A stretch of 64,000 nt of DNA from Bradyrhizobium sp. AZCC 1719. GTDB lineage: Bacteria; Pseudomonadota; Alphaproteobacteria; Rhizobiales; Xanthobacteraceae. The stretch is from the NCBI RefSeq assembly GCF_036924525.1, contig NZ_JAZHRU010000001.1, positions 1,393,001 to 1,457,000 of the forward strand, in the 5' to 3' direction. The number at the start of each line of letters is the position of its first letter. Positions within the stretch are counted from its first letter, which is position 1. Of the stretch, positions 1 through 8,697 are shown piece after piece. The notes under the pieces are model-generated. The model had not been told where the DNA came from. It saw only the letters and a list, made by a program, of their open reading frames with translations, and did not search any database. Made by a program: the position numbers and the translations under genes.

Positions 1-900
1 GACAAACGCGCCGAGCACCGTGTGCACGCCGATCGCATGGGTGATCAGGGCCATGCCGCCCATCAGCAGGAGGATCACCGTGATCACGGCGGACGCGCTG
101 ACCAGCGTATCGTTGGCCCAGCGAATCAGCCGAAACGCCAGCCGCCGCCCGATCGTGAAACTGACGGCCAGGAAGATCAGCGTCCCCAGCACCGCCTGCC
201 CCACCGAGATCAGGTCGAATGTGCCCTGCGAGGCAAGGCTGAAGATCACCGCAATGATGATCCAGCCGATCGTGTCATCGATGATCGCCGTCGCGATGAT
301 GATCTGACCGACATTGCGGCGCATGAAATTCATCTCGCGAACGACGACGGCGACGATCTTCACCGAAGAAATCGATAGCGCCGTGCCCAGGAACACCGAG
401 GCGACCAGGCGTGCCTCCGGATGCGGAAGCAGGCTATCGGGCAGGATTTGCCCTAGCAAAAAGCCGCACAGGAAGGGAACGACGATGCCGGCGATGGAAA
501 CGATGATAGCGGCCCTGCCGACTTTCCTGACCAGTTTCAGATCGGTTTCCATTCCCGTCAGCAGCAGCAACAACAGAATGCCGAACTGGGCGAGACCTTC
601 GATCAGGGCCTTCTGCTCAGCGGAGGGCGGAAAGATCGCCGCGTGCGCCGAGGGCCAGACCCATCCGAACAGCGACGGGCCGAGCAGCAGCCCTGCGAGC
701 AGTTCGCCGATCACCGACGGCTGGCCGATCCGTTGCATGATCTCGCCGAGCCCGCGGCCGATCGTGATCAACAGCACGATCTGAAGGATGAGGATGAATT
801 CGGAGGGACGCGCGGCGTCTTTGGCCGCCTCGGCCAGCGTGGCCGTCAGCACCGCAACGAGAATAACCCACAGTGCCAGCCGGGCCGACCCCCGCTTCAT
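1..900 (-). CDS. Cation:proton antiporter (CPA2/Kef-type), 3' end outside window
   Basis: The minus strand is open from an ATG at 898-900 to the window edge, giving about 300 residues with no stop. The protein starts MKRGSARLALWVILVAVLTA and continues with many hydrophobic helices. Family landmarks visible are IGQPSVIGELLAGLLLGPSL (the Kef/NhaP-type early helix with a polar break), GILLLLLLTGMETDLKLVRK, SISSVKIFAVVVREM and IIIATAIIDDTIGWIIIAVI with the paired acidic residues expected for ion exchange. It is a membrane monovalent cation/H+ exchanger by family; the ion is not predictable. It lies 105 bp downstream of the dehydroshikimate dehydratase on the same strand and may be in the same transcript. 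The C-terminal end, including any TrkA-N domain, is missing because of the window edge. Confidence 0.85.
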   Translation of the reverse strand, partial: MKRGSARLALWVILVAVLTATLAEAAKDAARPSEFILILQIVLLITIGRGLGEIMQRIGQPSVIGELLAGLLLGPSLFGWVWPSAHAAIFPPSAEQKALIEGLAQFGILLLLLLTGMETDLKLVRKVGRAAIIVSIAGIVVPFLCGFLLGQILPDSLLPHPEARLVASVFLGTALSISSVKIVAVVVREMNFMRRNVGQIIIATAIIDDTIGWIIIAVIFSLASQGTFDLISVGQAVLGTLIFLAVSFTIGRRLAFRLIRWANDTLVSASAVITVILLLMGGMALITHAIGVHTVLGAFV

Positions 901-1005
901 CGGTCGTCATCCTCCGGAACGGCGTCGACAGCCTTCCCAGAAGTGAACTTTCCGAAGCCGGGCGCGTTCCCGCGGGTTTTTTGTGGCCGCAGAATTCGCG
1001 GCCGT

Positions 1006-2877
1006 TCAAGCCCGTGGCATGGTCAGCGGCCGGGATTCCCGGGTCTGGGCGGCGAGCCTGATCGCGGCGTTGGCAGCGCCGAAGCCGTGATAGTCGCGCC
1101 GCTCGACGATCTCGAAGAAAAACCGCTCGTCGAAGGCGTGGGTATAGACTTGGAAGAATTCACCCTCGCCTTCGCGATCGTAGAGAATCTGGTTGTCGCG
1201 GAGCGCCGCCATCGTCGAGGCGTCGAGGCCGTATTTGGCCTCGAGATCGTCGTAGTAATTGTCGGGAATCTTCAGGAAATCTGCACCCCGCGCGCGCATG
1301 TCGGCCACGGCCGCAAAGATATCGCGGCAGGAGAACGCGACGTGCTGGACGCCGGAGCCGAAGAATTCGTGGATGAAGCGGGCCGACAGCGTGCGCGTCG
1401 CCGACGAACCGTTCAGAACCACCCGCAGGTTTTCGTTGGCGTTGATCAGCGCCTGGCTTTGCACCAGGCCGACCGGATCGGCGATCTCGAACTGCGGCAG
1501 ACGCTTCAGATCGAGAATGCCGGTATAGAACAATAACCACGACAGCATCTCATCGTAGGGCATCGATTGCGAGATGTGGTCGACGGCATCGAGACGATCG
1601 GTAGCCGCATCGCTGCGCAGCGGCTCGAAATCGAGCTCCCAGTTCTTGCCGGCTTGCTCCAGGAAATACAGCAAGCTGCCGCCGACGCCGCGGATCGCCG
1701 GGATTTCAAGCTCGCCCGGCCCTACCGGCTGATAGAAGGTGCGCGCCTGCAGCGCTTCCGCGCGCGCCATGGTGCTGCTGGCGGCATCGACATCAACAGC
1801 GATAGCGCAGACCCCGGGACCGTGCGCGACAAAATGCGAATGCGCAAAGCTGTCAGGCTCGCAATTGATCACGAGGTCGATACGACCCTGCGACCAACGC
1901 TCGACGTCCTTGCTGCGATGAACGCCCGTCTTGCGAAAGCCGAGTTGGCCGAACAGCGCCGCGAGGTCGCTGGCTTTCTCTTCACTGACGGCAAATTCGA
2001 TGAAGCCGACGCCGCGGCTGCGTGCCTTCGGCGGCAGTGGCTTTGCCGGAGCGCTCGAGGCGATGCTACGAACGTCATCCTCGAGCAGGATCAGCGAGCG
2101 CAGCCCGTCGGTCGCAGTGCGCACAGCCGAGCCGGCGCGAAACTGGTCGTTGAATATTTCCAGCGACAGGGGGCCGGCATAGCCGGTAGCGAGCACGTCT
2201 TCCACGAAGCGGGCAACCGGAAGATCGCCCTGCCCCGGGAAACAGCGGAAATGCCGGCTCCAGGACAAAACGTCGAGGCCGAGCTTTGGCGCGTCGGCCA
2301 GTTGCACCAGAAAGATCTTGTCTGCCGGAATCGATTGAATCGGCAGCGTCGGGAACGACGGCGCCAGCGCATGAAAGCTGTCGAGGATGACGCCGATCGA
2401 TTTGTGCTCGGCGCGCCGCACGATCTCCCAAGCGTCACGATAATCGTTGACGTGAAGTCCCCAGGCGAGCGCCTCATAGCCGACGCGCAAGCCCCGCGCT
2501 GCGGCCCGTTCACCCAGCTCGCGGAAATCGGCGGCCGCGCGGTCGATGCCGCCGAGCGAGGCCGGCGAGATGTTGCTGCAGATCAGCATCAAGTCGGTCT
2601 GCAATTCCTGCATCAGGTCGAACTTGCGCTCGGCGCGGGCGAAGTTGCGCCCTCGCTGCGGCTCCGGCATGCCCTCGAAGTCGCGAAATGGCTGGAAGGC
2701 GCAGATCGAAAGCCCGAGATCCCGGCACATCTGGCCGACGTCGCGCGGACTGCCTGCGAACGACAGCAGATCGTTCTCGAAGATCTCGACGGCGTCGAAT
2801 CCGGCGGCGGCGATCGCCCGCAGCTTTTCGTCGAGGGTGCCGCTCAGCGAAACGGTGGCGATCGAGCGCTGGTTCAT
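1006..2877 (-). CDS. quiC: 3-dehydroshikimate dehydratase fused to an HPPD-like domain (QuiC type)
   Basis: This 623-residue protein has two parts. Residues 1-265 form a sugar-phosphate isomerase/AP-endonuclease-2 TIM barrel with candidate metal ligands E135, D166, Q192 and E240. Residues 288-600 form two vicinal-oxygen-chelate repeats like 4-hydroxyphenylpyruvate dioxygenase, with a possible iron triad H434 (AVDHI), H512 (GVQHVAF) and E589 (FFFEIVER). This architecture is that of the fused bacterial dehydroshikimate dehydratases, which turn 3-dehydroshikimate into protocatechuate in the cytoplasm. The neighbouring shikimate dehydrogenase and pcaHG genes supply the steps before and after, which supports the call. 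It overlaps the upstream livF gene by 4 bp, so it is co-translated with the transporter. The role of the C-terminal domain is uncertain. Confidence 0.85.
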   Translation of the reverse strand: MNQRSIATVSLSGTLDEKLRAIAAAGFDAVEIFENDLLSFAGSPRDVGQMCRDLGLSICAFQPFRDFEGMPEPQRGRNFARAERKFDLMQELQTDLMLICSNISPASLGGIDRAAADFRELGERAAARGLRVGYEALAWGLHVNDYRDAWEIVRRAEHKSIGVILDSFHALAPSFPTLPIQSIPADKIFLVQLADAPKLGLDVLSWSRHFRCFPGQGDLPVARFVEDVLATGYAGPLSLEIFNDQFRAGSAVRTATDGLRSLILLEDDVRSIASSAPAKPLPPKARSRGVGFIEFAVSEEKASDLAALFGQLGFRKTGVHRSKDVERWSQGRIDLVINCEPDSFAHSHFVAHGPGVCAIAVDVDAASSTMARAEALQARTFYQPVGPGELEIPAIRGVGGSLLYFLEQAGKNWELDFEPLRSDAATDRLDAVDHISQSMPYDEMLSWLLFYTGILDLKRLPQFEIADPVGLVQSQALINANENLRVVLNGSSATRTLSARFIHEFFGSGVQHVAFSCRDIFAAVADMRARGADFLKIPDNYYDDLEAKYGLDASTMAALRDNQILYDREGEGEFFQVYTHAFDERFFFEIVERRDYHGFGAANAAIRLAAQTRESRPLTMPRA

Positions 2878-3614
2878 GCTGCAGTTTCCGTCATGGCGCC
2901 ACCCAGGAACAATTGCCCGATGCGGGGATCGTTCAGCACCCGCTCCGCTTTGTCGACGAGCCGGGTCTGACCGAGTTCGAGCACGATGCCGTAATCAGAA
3001 ATCTCCAGCGCCGAGCGCGCATTCTGCTCGATCATCAGGATCGATACGCCGCGGTCGCGCAATTCCTTCAGAATGTTGAAGGTCTGCTGCACCATCAGCG
3101 GCGACAGCCCGATCGAAGGCTCGTCGATCAGCACCAGTTGCGGATTGAGCAGCAGGCCGCGGACGATTTCGAGCTGCTTCTGCTCGCCGCCCGACAGCGT
3201 GGACGCCTGCTGCGCTGCCCTTTTGCGCAGCGCAGGAAACTTGTCGAGCGCCGCCTCGATTCGCGCGGGCAGGTCGGTGATGTCCCGCCCGGCGACGACG
3301 GCGCCGAGCTGGATGTTGTCGCGCACCGACAACTCGGGAAAGATATTGCGTCCCTGCGGCACGTAGCAGATGCCTGACGTCAGCAATTCCCGCTGCCTCA
3401 GCCCGGTAACGTCCCGCCCCTTGAATACGATCCTGCCTTCGCGCAGCTTCAACAGCCCGAAGATCGCCTTGAACACGGTGGATTTTCCCGCGCCGTTCGG
3501 GCCGATCACGGTGGTGATGGAGCCCGCCGGCACCGAAAAACTGGTGCCGTTGAGAATCGTCATCTTGCCATAGCCGCCGATGAGGCCTTGAACATCCAGG
3601 ATGGCATCGCTCAT
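2874..3614 (-). CDS. livF: Branched-chain amino acid/aromatic-type ABC transporter ATP-binding protein LivF
   Basis: A 246-residue ABC ATPase with Walker A GPNGAGKST near residue 37, signature LSGGEQ near 141, Walker B LVLIDEP near 161 and a switch His region further on. Its size and the short arm between Walker A and signature match the LivF subgroup of HAAT-family importers. It is preceded by livG with a 12 bp gap and overlaps the dehydratase gene. The substrate is inferred from the cluster to be a hydroaromatic acid such as shikimate or quinate rather than an amino acid; sequence alone does not show this. Confidence 0.9.
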   Translation of the reverse strand: MSDAILDVQGLIGGYGKMTILNGTSFSVPAGSITTVIGPNGAGKSTVFKAIFGLLKLREGRIVFKGRDVTGLRQRELLTSGICYVPQGRNIFPELSVRDNIQLGAVVAGRDITDLPARIEAALDKFPALRKRAAQQASTLSGGEQKQLEIVRGLLLNPQLVLIDEPSIGLSPLMVQQTFNILKELRDRGVSILMIEQNARSALEISDYGIVLELGQTRLVDKAERVLNDPRIGQLFLGGAMTETAA

Positions 3615-3626
3615 GGAATGATCCCT

Positions 3627-4370
3627 TTAGTGGCCGAGATAGGCTTCGATGACGGCAGGATTGGCGCGGACTTCGCTGGGCGTGCCCATCGCCAGCAGTC
3701 TGCCTTCCGCCATCACCATGACGCGGGTGCAAAGCGACATCACGAATTCCATGTTGTGCTCGATCACGACGAAGGTGGCGCGCTTCTCGCGGTTGATCGC
3801 GGCCAGCCGTTCCTTGAGATCCCCGAGCATGGTGAGGTTGACGCCGCCGGCCGGTTCATCGAGCAGCACCAGCCGCGGGCCACCCATGAACGCCATGGCG
3901 GCGTCGAGCAGCTTTTGCTGGCCGTACGACAGCCCACCTGCGGCTTCGGTGGCGAGATGGTCGAGCTTGAAGAAGCCGATCATCTGGTCCGCCGCAGCGG
4001 TCAGTCCCGCATCCGACGGACCGAACAGCCGCGACACCATGTTGCCCTGATGCTCCTGGCCAGCAAGGATCAGATTCTCCCGCACGGAGAGTTTTGGGAA
4101 TACCTGCAGAAGCTGGAAGGTGCGGCTGACGCCCAGACGATTCAACTCGGACGGCCGCAATCCCGTGACGACCTTGCCGTCGACCTTCACCTCGCCATCA
4201 GTCGGCGTGAGTTGCCCGAGGATGCAGTTGAACAGGGTGGACTTGCCGCAGCCGTTCGGGCCGATCAGCCCGAGGATCTCGCCCTCTCGCACATCGAAGC
4301 TGACGCCGTCGACCGCCTTGATGCCCCCAAAACTCTTCTTGATGTTGCTGACTTCGAGGACTGCGGTCAT
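3627..4370 (-). CDS. livG: HAAT-family ABC transporter ATP-binding protein LivG
   Basis: The protein of 247 residues starts MTAVLEVSNIKKSFGGIKAV at the ATG 4368-4370, whose bases overlap the livM stop as ATGA. Walker A is GPNGCGKST, the signature is LSYGQQ and Walker B is LVLLDEPAGGVN; the latter, with IEHNMEFV following, is typical of LivG. A much longer open frame continues upstream to 5255, but that part is a shadow of livM in another frame and is not included. It pairs with LivF to energise uptake through LivHM. Confidence 0.92.
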   Translation of the reverse strand: MTAVLEVSNIKKSFGGIKAVDGVSFDVREGEILGLIGPNGCGKSTLFNCILGQLTPTDGEVKVDGKVVTGLRPSELNRLGVSRTFQLLQVFPKLSVRENLILAGQEHQGNMVSRLFGPSDAGLTAAADQMIGFFKLDHLATEAAGGLSYGQQKLLDAAMAFMGGPRLVLLDEPAGGVNLTMLGDLKERLAAINREKRATFVVIEHNMEFVMSLCTRVMVMAEGRLLAMGTPSEVRANPAVIEAYLGH

Positions 4371-5365
4371 GGCGCCGTCTCCAGCCTGGATTTGGCAACC
4401 GCCCGCAAGGCGGACGCCGCCTTGGTGCGCCGCTCGGTCAGATAGCGATCGAGGATGCCGAGAATGCCGGTCGGCGAATAAATCAGGAGCAGCATCACGG
4501 CGACCGCATAGAGCATCAAATAGTAGCCTTGCGTGAAGCGCAGCCATTCCGGCAGCAGCACCGCAATCATCGCGCCGAGGAACGGCCCGAAGAAGAATCC
4601 GGAGCCGCCGACGATCACCATCATCAACAGGTCGAGCGAGAGCGAGAGGTTGAACGGAACCGGATCGATATATTGCGTCAACGGCGCATAGAGCGTGCCG
4701 GCGACGCCGCCGAGGGCTGAACCGATCGCGAACGCCATCAGCGTATAGCGCCGCGTGTCGATGCCGAGCGACAGCGCCCGCACCGGATTTTCGCGCAGCG
4801 CCACGAAAGCGCGGCCCCAGGGCGAGCGGATCAGCCACCACATCGCAAGCGAGACGATGCCGAGCGAGCCGAGGCAGAAGTAATAGAACGGCAACGGCCG
4901 GTTGGTCGCGAAGCCAAGGACATTCGGCCGCGGAATATTGGAGATGCCGTAGATGCCCTTGGTGAGCCAATCCTCGTTGCGGAACACCAGGAAGGCCAGC
5001 GTCGAGAACGCCAGCGTTACGAAGGCAAGGTAATGGTGCTGCACACGCAGCGCCGGATAGCCGAGGATCCAGCCGATCGCAAAGCACAGCACGATCGCAA
5101 CGCCGAGCGCCGCAATCAGCGGCATGCCCTGCGTGGTCATGATCGCCGCCGCATAGGCGCCGATGCCAACGAAGGCGCCCTGCGCCAGCGAGACCTGGCC
5201 GGCATAGCCCAGCGTCAGATTGAGCCCCATCGCGGCGATCGTCATCACCGCCCATTGGCTCAGGATATACAGGCCATAGCGGTTGAAATTCATCGGCACG
5301 ATGATCAGCGCCGCGATGACGGCAACGCCGAGGGCAATGCGCCAGTATTTTCCGATTGCGGTCAT
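4367..5365 (-). CDS. livM: HAAT-family ABC transporter permease LivM
   Basis: A 332-residue integral membrane protein with about nine hydrophobic segments. The LivM family marks include MGLNLTLGYAGQVSLAQGAFVGIGAYAAA and a later cytoplasmic loop with RSPWGRAFVALRENPVRALSLGID, the ATPase-coupling region. It overlaps livH upstream and livG downstream by ATGA junctions, so translation of the set is coupled. The charged C-terminal tail is short and unremarkable. Confidence 0.92.
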   Translation of the reverse strand: MTAIGKYWRIALGVAVIAALIIVPMNFNRYGLYILSQWAVMTIAAMGLNLTLGYAGQVSLAQGAFVGIGAYAAAIMTTQGMPLIAALGVAIVLCFAIGWILGYPALRVQHHYLAFVTLAFSTLAFLVFRNEDWLTKGIYGISNIPRPNVLGFATNRPLPFYYFCLGSLGIVSLAMWWLIRSPWGRAFVALRENPVRALSLGIDTRRYTLMAFAIGSALGGVAGTLYAPLTQYIDPVPFNLSLSLDLLMMVIVGGSGFFFGPFLGAMIAVLLPEWLRFTQGYYLMLYAVAVMLLLIYSPTGILGILDRYLTERRTKAASALRAVAKSRLETAP

Positions 5366-6237
5366 ACCGTGCGCTCCTCGGGCCGGCCGAGTAACCCCTG
5401 CGGACGGAACAGGATGATGACGATCAGCAGGATCAGCGGCACCGCGGCGCGGTACTGCGTCGACACATAGGCCGCCGCCAGATTGTCGACGACGCCGATC
5501 AACAGCCCGCCGGCAATGGCGCCGCGCACCTGGTTAAAGCCGCCGACGATCGCAGCGATGAACGCCGCCTGCCCCAGCACTTCGCCGGAGGAGAATTTCG
5601 CGAGATAAATCGGCGTAATCAGCAGCGACGCCAAAGCCACCAGAAACGCGTTGATCAGGAACGTCAGCAGGATCATGCGCTCGACCGGCACGCCGATGAT
5701 GCGGGCGACCGTCGGATTCTGTGCGGTCGCCTGCATCTGGTGACCGATCGACGTGCGGTTCAACAGCGCGGTCAGGCCAATCACCACGGCGATCGCAAGC
5801 GCCAGCACACCGAGGCTCTGCACCGAGACCACGCGACCGAGGATCCAGACGTCGCCGGCCGGCACGATAGAGGGGAACGGCGAGGCTTCCGCACTGAAGA
5901 ACTGCTTCACCGCCTCTTTCATGCCGATCGCGAGCGCCATGGTCGCGATCGCGAGCGGCAGCACGCCGTGCCGCAGCATCGGATCCACCAGCAAGAGCTT
6001 GAAGCCGAGCCCCAACAGCAGCAGCGACAGCAGGATGCCAAGGATGATGGCGAGCCAGAACGGCGCGCCCGCATGCATTACCGCGAGCATCAGGAACGCC
6101 GGCAGCATCACGAATTCGCCTTGCGCGAAATTGATGGTTTGCGACGTCTGCCACAGCAGCGTGAAACCGACGGCCACAAGGGCATAGATCGCCCCGGTCG
6201 CAAGGCCTGCCACGAGCAGATCGAGCAGATTGGACAT
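5362..6237 (-). CDS. livH: HAAT-family ABC transporter permease LivH
   Basis: A 291-residue membrane protein starting MSNLLDLLVAGLATGAIYAL, the standard LivH opening, followed by FTLLWQTSQTINFAQGEFVM. A later coupling loop reads NRTSIGHQMQATAQNPTVARIIGV. The start at 6237 has a good ribosome-binding site (GAAGGGA) 6-7 bp upstream on the minus strand. It is the first permease gene after the binding protein, from which a 248 bp spacer with a large inverted repeat separates it. Confidence 0.92.
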   Translation of the reverse strand: MSNLLDLLVAGLATGAIYALVAVGFTLLWQTSQTINFAQGEFVMLPAFLMLAVMHAGAPFWLAIILGILLSLLLLGLGFKLLLVDPMLRHGVLPLAIATMALAIGMKEAVKQFFSAEASPFPSIVPAGDVWILGRVVSVQSLGVLALAIAVVIGLTALLNRTSIGHQMQATAQNPTVARIIGVPVERMILLTFLINAFLVALASLLITPIYLAKFSSGEVLGQAAFIAAIVGGFNQVRGAIAGGLLIGVVDNLAAAYVSTQYRAAVPLILLIVIILFRPQGLLGRPEERTV

Positions 6238-6309
6238 GCTTTTCCCTTCACGACGCGGAGACAGGCTCCGCTGACACTCGGCTCAGATGAATTCGCTCGG
6301 CCGCGCGAC

Positions 6310-6455
6310 GGGCTCCACCTCTCCCGCTTGCGGGGGAGGTCGCATCGCATCGACAGATGCGATGCGGGTGGGGGCTCTCTCCACACGGGCAGTGTAACTC
6401 GCGGCAACACCCCCACCCCAGCCCTCCCCCGCAAGCGGGAGAGGGAGTGCACCGC
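6310..6455. repeat. Long inverted-repeat intergenic element (class E) between binding protein and livH
   Basis: The outer arms carry CTCTCCCGCTTGCGGGGGAG at the left and CCCTCCCCCGCAAGCGGGAG at the right, and inside them a GGGTGGGGG tract faces CCCCCACCCC. The inner sequence GCATCGCATC-GACA-GATGCGATGC is a further hairpin. The same layout, with different arm sequence, recurs at 16586-16752. Transcribed, it would form a very stable stem within the transporter mRNA. Confidence 0.8.
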
Positions 6456-6485
6456 CGTCGCCGCGCGACCTCATCTCATCACTAA

Positions 6486-7622
6486 TCAATTCAGCTTCGG
6501 CAGCACCTGCTTGACGACCTGCTTGCCCTCGACGATCTCGACCAGGAATCCCTGGCGATCGATGTCGCCTTTCTCGTCGAAGGTCACATCCATCAGGATG
6601 CCGGGCTCGCTGGCGGCCTTGATGGTGAGGCCGTGAAGCGTATCGGCGAACTTTTTGGCGTCGACCTTGCCCATTTTCTCGGTAGTCGCCTTGACCATGT
6701 AGATCGCGAGATAGCCCTTGAGTCCGTTGTGGTCGGGCACGTAGTTGTACTTCTTGACGAACTTGTCGCGGAAGGCCTTGACCAGATCGACGGGTGCGTC
6801 GGTGGTAAGCCCGACGTGACCGCGCGCACCGTTTGCCGCGTCTCCAGCCAGTTCGACGACCTTTTGACCAATCAGGGTAGTCTCGCCCACCAGCGGCACA
6901 GCGACTGCCTGGCGCTTCAGCTCTTTCAGGATGCGCGCGCTTTCTTCCTCGTTGAGGTAGATGAAGACGGCATCGGGCGCCGCGGCCTTGATCTTGCTGA
7001 CGTCGGCGGCGAAATCGGCCTGTCCCGCTTCGGTGGAAAGGTCTGCCGCGACCTTGATGTTGTATTTGGCGAATTCCTTGCTGATGACGTCGCGGCCGCC
7101 CTTGCCGAAATCATTATTGACCCAGACGATCGCAACCGATTTGGCCTTCAGCTCATCGTTGATGTATTTGGCAACCTTCGGCATCGACGATTGCTGACCG
7201 AACGAGGTGCGGAACAAAAACTTGTTGCCGCCCTGCGTCAGTTCGGCCGCCTCGCCGCCCATGATCTGGGTGATGCCGGCTTCCGCGGCGAGCGGCGAGG
7301 TGACCTTGACCGAGCCCGAGTAGCCGGGGCCGAGCAGGACGTAGGGCTCATTGTCGAGCGCCTTCTGCACCTGCGCGCGCGCAACGCCGGGGTTCGACTG
7401 CGAATCCGCATGCGTGACTTCCAGCTTGCGACCGAGCACGCCGCCCTTGGCGTTGATCTCCTCGATCGCGAGATCGATGCCGTTTTTCCAGTTGTTGCCA
7501 ACGGTGGCGCCGCCGCCGGACAGTTCGGCGACATCGGCGAGCTTGATCGGCGCCCCTTGCGCAAATGCGGTTGCGGCCGATACGGTAACGAGCAATAGCC
7601 CGGCAAAGATTCCAGATCTCAT
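6486..7622 (-). CDS. Periplasmic substrate-binding protein of the HAAT transporter
   Basis: A 378-residue protein beginning MRSGIFAGLLLVTVSAATAF with a Sec signal peptide and likely cleavage after AFA. I chose the ATG at 7622 because AGAGGGG lies 6-7 bp before it; ATGs at 7628 and 7646 are worse placed. The mature part has the Peripla_BP_6 (LivJ-like) fold signs: GGATVGNNWKNGIDLAIEEI, GGVLGRKLEV and a central GPGYSGSVKVTSPLAAEAGI. It would deliver the ligand to LivHMGF. Co-location with shikimate dehydrogenase, dehydroshikimate dehydratase and pcaHG suggests a hydroaromatic or aromatic acid as ligand (inference). Confidence 0.88.
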   Translation of the reverse strand: MRSGIFAGLLLVTVSAATAFAQGAPIKLADVAELSGGGATVGNNWKNGIDLAIEEINAKGGVLGRKLEVTHADSQSNPGVARAQVQKALDNEPYVLLGPGYSGSVKVTSPLAAEAGITQIMGGEAAELTQGGNKFLFRTSFGQQSSMPKVAKYINDELKAKSVAIVWVNNDFGKGGRDVISKEFAKYNIKVAADLSTEAGQADFAADVSKIKAAAPDAVFIYLNEEESARILKELKRQAVAVPLVGETTLIGQKVVELAGDAANGARGHVGLTTDAPVDLVKAFRDKFVKKYNYVPDHNGLKGYLAIYMVKATTEKMGKVDAKKFADTLHGLTIKAASEPGILMDVTFDEKGDIDRQGFLVEIVEGKQVVKQVLPKLN

Positions 7623-7673
7623 TTCCATCCCCTCTTGTTGTTGCAAAAGACGGCCTTGTAACCGGCCGTGCTG

Positions 7674-8564
7674 TTACGCTGCATTCACTTTAGCGTAGCG
7701 TTTAGCCATTACGGCGTCGAATGCATTTCCCATCTCGACAACCGATGGCTTCAATCCCGTGAACAGCTCGAAGGCGTCCGCCGCCTGGTAGATCGCGAGC
7801 TCGCGCCCGGTCATGACCTCGGCGCCCTTCGCCTTGGCGGCATTCAGCAGCGGCGTCCAGAGCGGCGTGTAGACAGCGTCCGCTACCCAAATATCCCTGT
7901 GCAGCAGCGCATCCGGCACAGGCGTGCGACGGTTCGGCAGCATGCCGACCGGCGAGCCATTGACCACGCCGGTGACGCCGCGCATGGCTTCCTCGACGCT
8001 ATCGGCGGCCTTCGTGCTGCCACGGCTCTCGATCAGGCCGGCAAGTTGCGTTGCCTTGGCTGCATCTGTGTCGAAGATTCTAATCTCCGCCACGCCAATT
8101 CCGGCAAGCGCAAAGGCGATCGCCTTGCCGACACCGCCCGCGCCGATCACGGCGACAACGCTCTGCGCGGGATCGCGGACGAGTTCGGTGATCGCCCGGG
8201 CAAATCCCGTTGTGTCGGTGTTGTGCCCGATCAGCCGGTCCTCCCGGACCACGACGGTGTTGACGGCGCCGATCGCGCGCGCACCGGGCGACAATTCGTC
8301 GAGCAGCGAAACCACCGCTTCCTTGTACGGGAAGGTGACGTTGACGCCGGCAAAGCCCAGCCGCCGCACGCCGTCGAGCAGCAGCCGCAATTCTTCGCGG
8401 CCCGCACCGGCAACTTCGATAGGCTGGTAATGGCAATGAGCGCCGAGCGCTTCGGCGGCCCGCTCATGCATCGCCGGCGATGCCGAATGCGCAATCGGCG
8501 CGCCGATCAGGCCGGTGAGGAAGCGGCGATCGGCCGGAGCAATCGGGCGGGCGGCAGGGCTCAT
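7674..8564 (-). CDS. aroE: Shikimate/quinate 5-dehydrogenase family protein, probably catabolic
   Basis: A 296-residue protein from the ATG at 8564 (MSPAARPIAPADRRFLTGLI). It shows the shikimate-binding N-domain motif HSASPAMH, the NVTFPYKE segment with the catalytic Lys, HNTDTTGF with the catalytic Asp, and the Rossmann loop GAGGVGKAIAFAL. The C-terminus has the conserved ...DAVYTPLWTPLL. A frame extends upstream to 8669 but that part is Arg-rich and covers the putative promoter, so it is left out. Family members oxidise or reduce shikimate, and some use quinate. Given its place between the LysR gene and the transporter, a catabolic role (shikimate to 3-dehydroshikimate, QuiB-like) is more likely than the biosynthetic one (inference). 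Confidence 0.88.
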   Translation of the reverse strand: MSPAARPIAPADRRFLTGLIGAPIAHSASPAMHERAAEALGAHCHYQPIEVAGAGREELRLLLDGVRRLGFAGVNVTFPYKEAVVSLLDELSPGARAIGAVNTVVVREDRLIGHNTDTTGFARAITELVRDPAQSVVAVIGAGGVGKAIAFALAGIGVAEIRIFDTDAAKATQLAGLIESRGSTKAADSVEEAMRGVTGVVNGSPVGMLPNRRTPVPDALLHRDIWVADAVYTPLWTPLLNAAKAKGAEVMTGRELAIYQAADAFELFTGLKPSVVEMGNAFDAVMAKRYAKVNAA

Positions 8565-8682
8565 GATCTCGTCGTTGGGCGCAAATGCGCGTAAGGGCCA
8601 GCGGACGGCTCGGGGACGTCCCGATCCGGCCGAACGATAGCGTTTTGCCGACCTAACACAATTACCCATTTATGCCGGATAG

Positions 8683-8697
8683 ATAACATCATGTTAT
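8683..8697. promoter_or_regulatory. Perfect palindrome, candidate LysR operator
   Basis: ATAACATCATGTTAT has 7-base arms around a central C and contains a T-N11-A core, the usual LysR-type box. It overlaps the stop codon of the LysR gene and lies about 119 bp upstream of the shikimate dehydrogenase start, in the only sizeable non-coding gap there. The ATAAC/GTTAT half sites resemble those described for protocatechuate-responsive LysR regulators such as PcaQ. Confidence 0.5.

Noticed and set aside
1567..2970. 467-codon plus-strand frame over the dehydratase gene
   Set aside because: Antisense to a gene with clear catalytic motifs and has no recognisable domain.
3627..5255. 542-codon frame that joins livG with upstream sequence
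   Set aside because: The first half is livM read in a wrong frame; real livG starts at 4370.
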